Of a DNA stretch of 5,295 bases, positions 4,543 through 5,295 are shown piece by piece (the first letter of the stretch is position 1; each line of letters opens with the position of its first letter). The notes beneath the pieces are model-generated. The model was not told the origin of the DNA and ran no database searches. It saw nothing but the letters and a program-made list of their open reading frames with translations. The position numbers were made by a program, and so were the translations under genes. This DNA is from Deltaproteobacteria bacterium (GTDB taxonomy: Bacteria > Desulfobacterota > DSM-4660 > Desulfatiglandales > B25-G16), in NCBI GenBank assembly GCA_003646935.1, contig QMLW01000182.1, forward strand, positions 1 through 5,295, in the 5' to 3' direction.

Positions 4543-5295
4543 TTGCCATCAATATTCAAAAGGCACGTTAGGTTGGCACCAGTTGCTATTTCTCTGTGTA
4601 TTGTTATGGTGGGAATTATTTCCTATGTAACAGAGATATCATTTCTAGAACTCATTGAGGCAAAAACCATTGATTTGAGGTTCAGATCCCGAGGGCAGAT
4701 ATCCCCGAGCTCAAAGGTTGTGATAGCCGCGATAGATGAAAAGAGCCTTGACAGGGAGGGAAAATGGGTATGGCCACGCTCTAAGATTGCGGATCTTGTC
4801 ACAAAGCTCTCTGAAGCCGGCGTCAGGGTAATTGTGCTGGATATCGTGTTTTCAGAGCCGGATAAACTACAGGCATATAATGATGCGATATTAGCGGATG
4901 CAATAGGAAAAAGCAGATCAAAGGTTGTGCTGGGCTTCTTCTTCCACATGACATCAGAGGGCTTAGAGCACATAGAGAAAAAGGAGTTAGATAGACGCAA
5001 GCAGGATATAGAAGGCGGCCGTTACCGGCTTCTGAATCTCGCCTCAGGCGATGCACAGAGTCTTAGTGCGATTGAAGCAGCAATACCCGAGTCTAATATC
5101 GCTGAAATTTCTCGCAGCACGAATTACACCGGTTTTTTCAACGTATGGCAAGATTCGGATGGAGTTGTTCGCGCCGTGCCTACCGTAGTCAAGTATGATA
5201 GTGCCTTTTATGCCCCCCTTACACTCGTTACGATGAGCGCTTATTGGGGGGACCCCCTTTCCATTGCATCATATAAGGGCAGTGTTCAAAGTGTA
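4543..5295 (+). CDS. CHASE2-domain sensor protein, 3' end outside window
   Basis: N-terminal 251 residues of a membrane-bound signalling receptor. After a short basic start (residues 1-11, with KRHVR), a transmembrane helix APVAISLCIVMVGIISYV spans 12-29. A CHASE2 domain then begins: KTIDLRFRSRG (41-51), KVVIAAIDEKSLDREGKWVWPR (58-79; core VVIAAIDEKSL), and a helix followed by GVRVIVLDIVFSEPD (93-107). These are hallmarks of this extracytoplasmic sensor domain. In known proteins CHASE2 is followed by about three more membrane helices and then an output domain: adenylate/guanylate cyclase, histidine kinase, GGDEF or Ser/Thr kinase. None of that is in the window, so the output is unknown. The frame is closed upstream by TGA 4528-4530. 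TTG 4543 is chosen because AAAGG lies eight bases before it and because the first ATG (4606) would remove half the membrane helix. The ligand is unknown. Confidence 0.88.
   Translation, partial: MPSIFKRHVRLAPVAISLCIVMVGIISYVTEISFLELIEAKTIDLRFRSRGQISPSSKVVIAAIDEKSLDREGKWVWPRSKIADLVTKLSEAGVRVIVLDIVFSEPDKLQAYNDAILADAIGKSRSKVVLGFFFHMTSEGLEHIEKKELDRRKQDIEGGRYRLLNLASGDAQSLSAIEAAIPESNIAEISRSTNYTGFFNVWQDSDGVVRAVPTVVKYDSAFYAPLTLVTMSAYWGDPLSIASYKGSVQSV

Noticed and set aside
4623..5000. 125-codon minus-strand frame opposite the CHASE2 gene
   Set aside because: The plus strand carries recognisable CHASE2 motifs throughout, so this frame is a shadow.

Overview
The window carries five protein genes or gene parts and no recognisable RNA gene, CRISPR array or transposase. 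Base composition is mid-GC in the genes and very AT-rich in the two main intergenic gaps. A single-subunit molybdenum/tungsten enzyme, a small clan AA aspartic protease and a CHASE2 receptor together suggest an anaerobic Gram-negative bacterium, perhaps a syntrophic or sulfate-reducing member of the Desulfobacterota. That placement is inference from gene content only.

Layout. Positions 1-965 (minus) hold most of a major facilitator superfamily (MFS) transporter, cut by the left window edge. It is divergent from a complete molybdopterin oxidoreductase gene at 1159-3237 (plus; possible earlier start at 1108). The roughly 190 bp between them contains candidate promoters. The oxidoreductase has the features of the bis-pterin (DMSO reductase) superfamily, with general resemblance to acetylene hydratase-type members. 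In its N-terminal iron-sulfur motif an Asp stands where the second Cys is expected. No iron-sulfur or membrane subunit follows it.

Positions 3238-3523 are non-coding but rich in structure: two GC-rich hairpins after the oxidoreductase gene, a CCCCGC/GCGGGG hairpin flanked by a TACTCAT direct repeat, then an AT-rich stretch with three short palindromes whose centres lie about 27 bp apart. These palindromes sit just before a 115-residue, very basic protein with a possible MerR-like helix-turn-helix (3524-3871, plus). Converging on it is a retropepsin-like aspartic protease gene (3918-4275, minus), broken by one extra base in a run of six G. A 267-bp AT-rich gap leads to a CHASE2-domain sensor gene (4543 to the right edge, plus) that appears to use a TTG start; its output domain lies outside the window.

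How they work together. The transporter and the oxidoreductase are divergent neighbours and could share control and a substrate, but nothing in the sequence identifies that substrate. The other three genes look like separate units. The best leads are the altered iron-sulfur motif in a stand-alone Mo/W enzyme, the spaced palindromes before the small basic protein, and the frameshifted protease. No clearly new multi-gene system is visible.
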